Below, in pieces: positions 5,036 through 5,191 of a stretch of 5,191 nt of DNA; position 1 is the first letter of the stretch; every line of letters starts with the position of its first letter. The notes under the pieces are model-generated. The model saw nothing but the letters and a program-made list of their open reading frames with translations. It was not told the DNA's origin and made no database searches. The stretch is from positions 1 through 5,191 of the forward strand of contig VSNE01000211.1 of assembly GCA_009774155.1 (NCBI GenBank), given 5' to 3'. This stretch comes from Lachnospiraceae bacterium (GTDB lineage Bacteria > Bacillota > Clostridia > Lachnospirales > Lachnospiraceae). A program made the translations under genes and the position numbers.

Positions 5036-5191
5036 CTTCTTCTCTCATCCAGACTATACTGTCGGTACCGGAATCACACCGGTTCAGCCGCCGAAGCGGG
5101 TCGCGGACTTGTCTTCCACTGCTCAGAAATTCACTGAGTCCTTTTATACGGAAGGTACACCGCCGGTAGGGAATCTCACCCTGCCCCGAAG
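5036..5191 (-). ncRNA. FMN riboswitch (RFN element), 5' edge at window end
   Basis: The minus strand from 5191 reads through the conserved RFN blocks in order. CTTCGGGGCAGGGTGAGATT is the first, followed by CCCTACCGGCGGT and a variable P3 arm with a CTCAG/CTGAG stem. Next come GTCCGCGACCCG, GAACCGGTGTGATTCCGGTA, CCGACAGTATAGTCTGGATG and AGAAGAAG. These are the hallmarks of the FMN aptamer (Rfam FMN family). CTTC at the start pairs with GAAG at the end to close helix P1; any further P1 bases lie past the window. Binding of FMN is predicted to favour the terminator at 5008-4979 and shut off ribU, so riboflavin uptake is made when FMN is low. The promoter for this transcript is outside the window. 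Confidence 0.97.

Noticed and set aside
4857..5048. N-terminal extension of ribU to 5048
   Set aside because: The frame is open but would translate the terminator and the end of the FMN riboswitch. The extension is not protein-like, and a strong Shine-Dalgarno marks ATG 4856.
1..5191. Mobile elements, CRISPR arrays, tRNA or rRNA genes, phage or defence genes
   Set aside because: No transposase or integrase motifs, regular repeats, cloverleaf or rRNA sequence, or defence-type proteins were seen; the window is filled by housekeeping genes and their leaders.

Overview
All genes in this window lie on the minus strand, and each has close bacterial housekeeping relatives. The gene content, the purine-rich Shine-Dalgarno sites (AAGGAGG, GGAGG), the intermediate base composition and the FMN-riboswitch-controlled RibU transporter point to a Clostridia-type Firmicute, probably Lachnospiraceae. 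That placement is inference from gene order and protein style, not from a marker gene.

In transcription order (right to left) the window opens with an FMN riboswitch (about 5191 down to 5036; its 5' edge is at or just past the window end) and an intrinsic terminator (5008-4979). A further GC-rich leader follows, then the riboflavin ECF transporter substrate-binding gene ribU (4856-4227). A perfect 11-bp dyad followed by a T-run (4198-4160) ends that unit. The same dyad contains the -10 box of a convincing promoter (TTGTCT, 17 bp, TG-C-TACAAT) that should drive the next operon.

The next operon is tsaE (4143-3697), tsaB (3700-2915) and rimI (2934-2494), with overlapping ends. After a 95-nt gap comes a second compact run: a small CxxC/CxxC protein of unknown function (2398-2150), rnz encoding RNase Z (2141-1227), tsaD (1225-197) and the first 62 codons of ispD (187 to beyond position 1). 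Gaps in this run are 1 to 9 nt. Whether the second run has its own promoter or is read from the tsaE promoter cannot be settled from the sequence.

Functionally, three of the four bacterial genes for N6-threonylcarbamoyladenosine (t6A) at tRNA position 37 are here (tsaE, tsaB, tsaD). The tRNA 3'-end nuclease RNase Z and the ribosomal/TsaD-linked acetyltransferase RimI accompany them, so the core is a tRNA-maturation and translation cluster. The first t6A enzyme, TsaC/YwlC, is not in the window. IspD starts isoprenoid (MEP) biosynthesis, and RibU is a separate riboflavin-controlled unit.

I found no mobile element, CRISPR array, tRNA, rRNA or clearly novel system. The points most worth checking are regulatory: the terminator/promoter overlap at 4160-4218, a possible antiterminator pairing in the FMN leader, and several start-codon choices.
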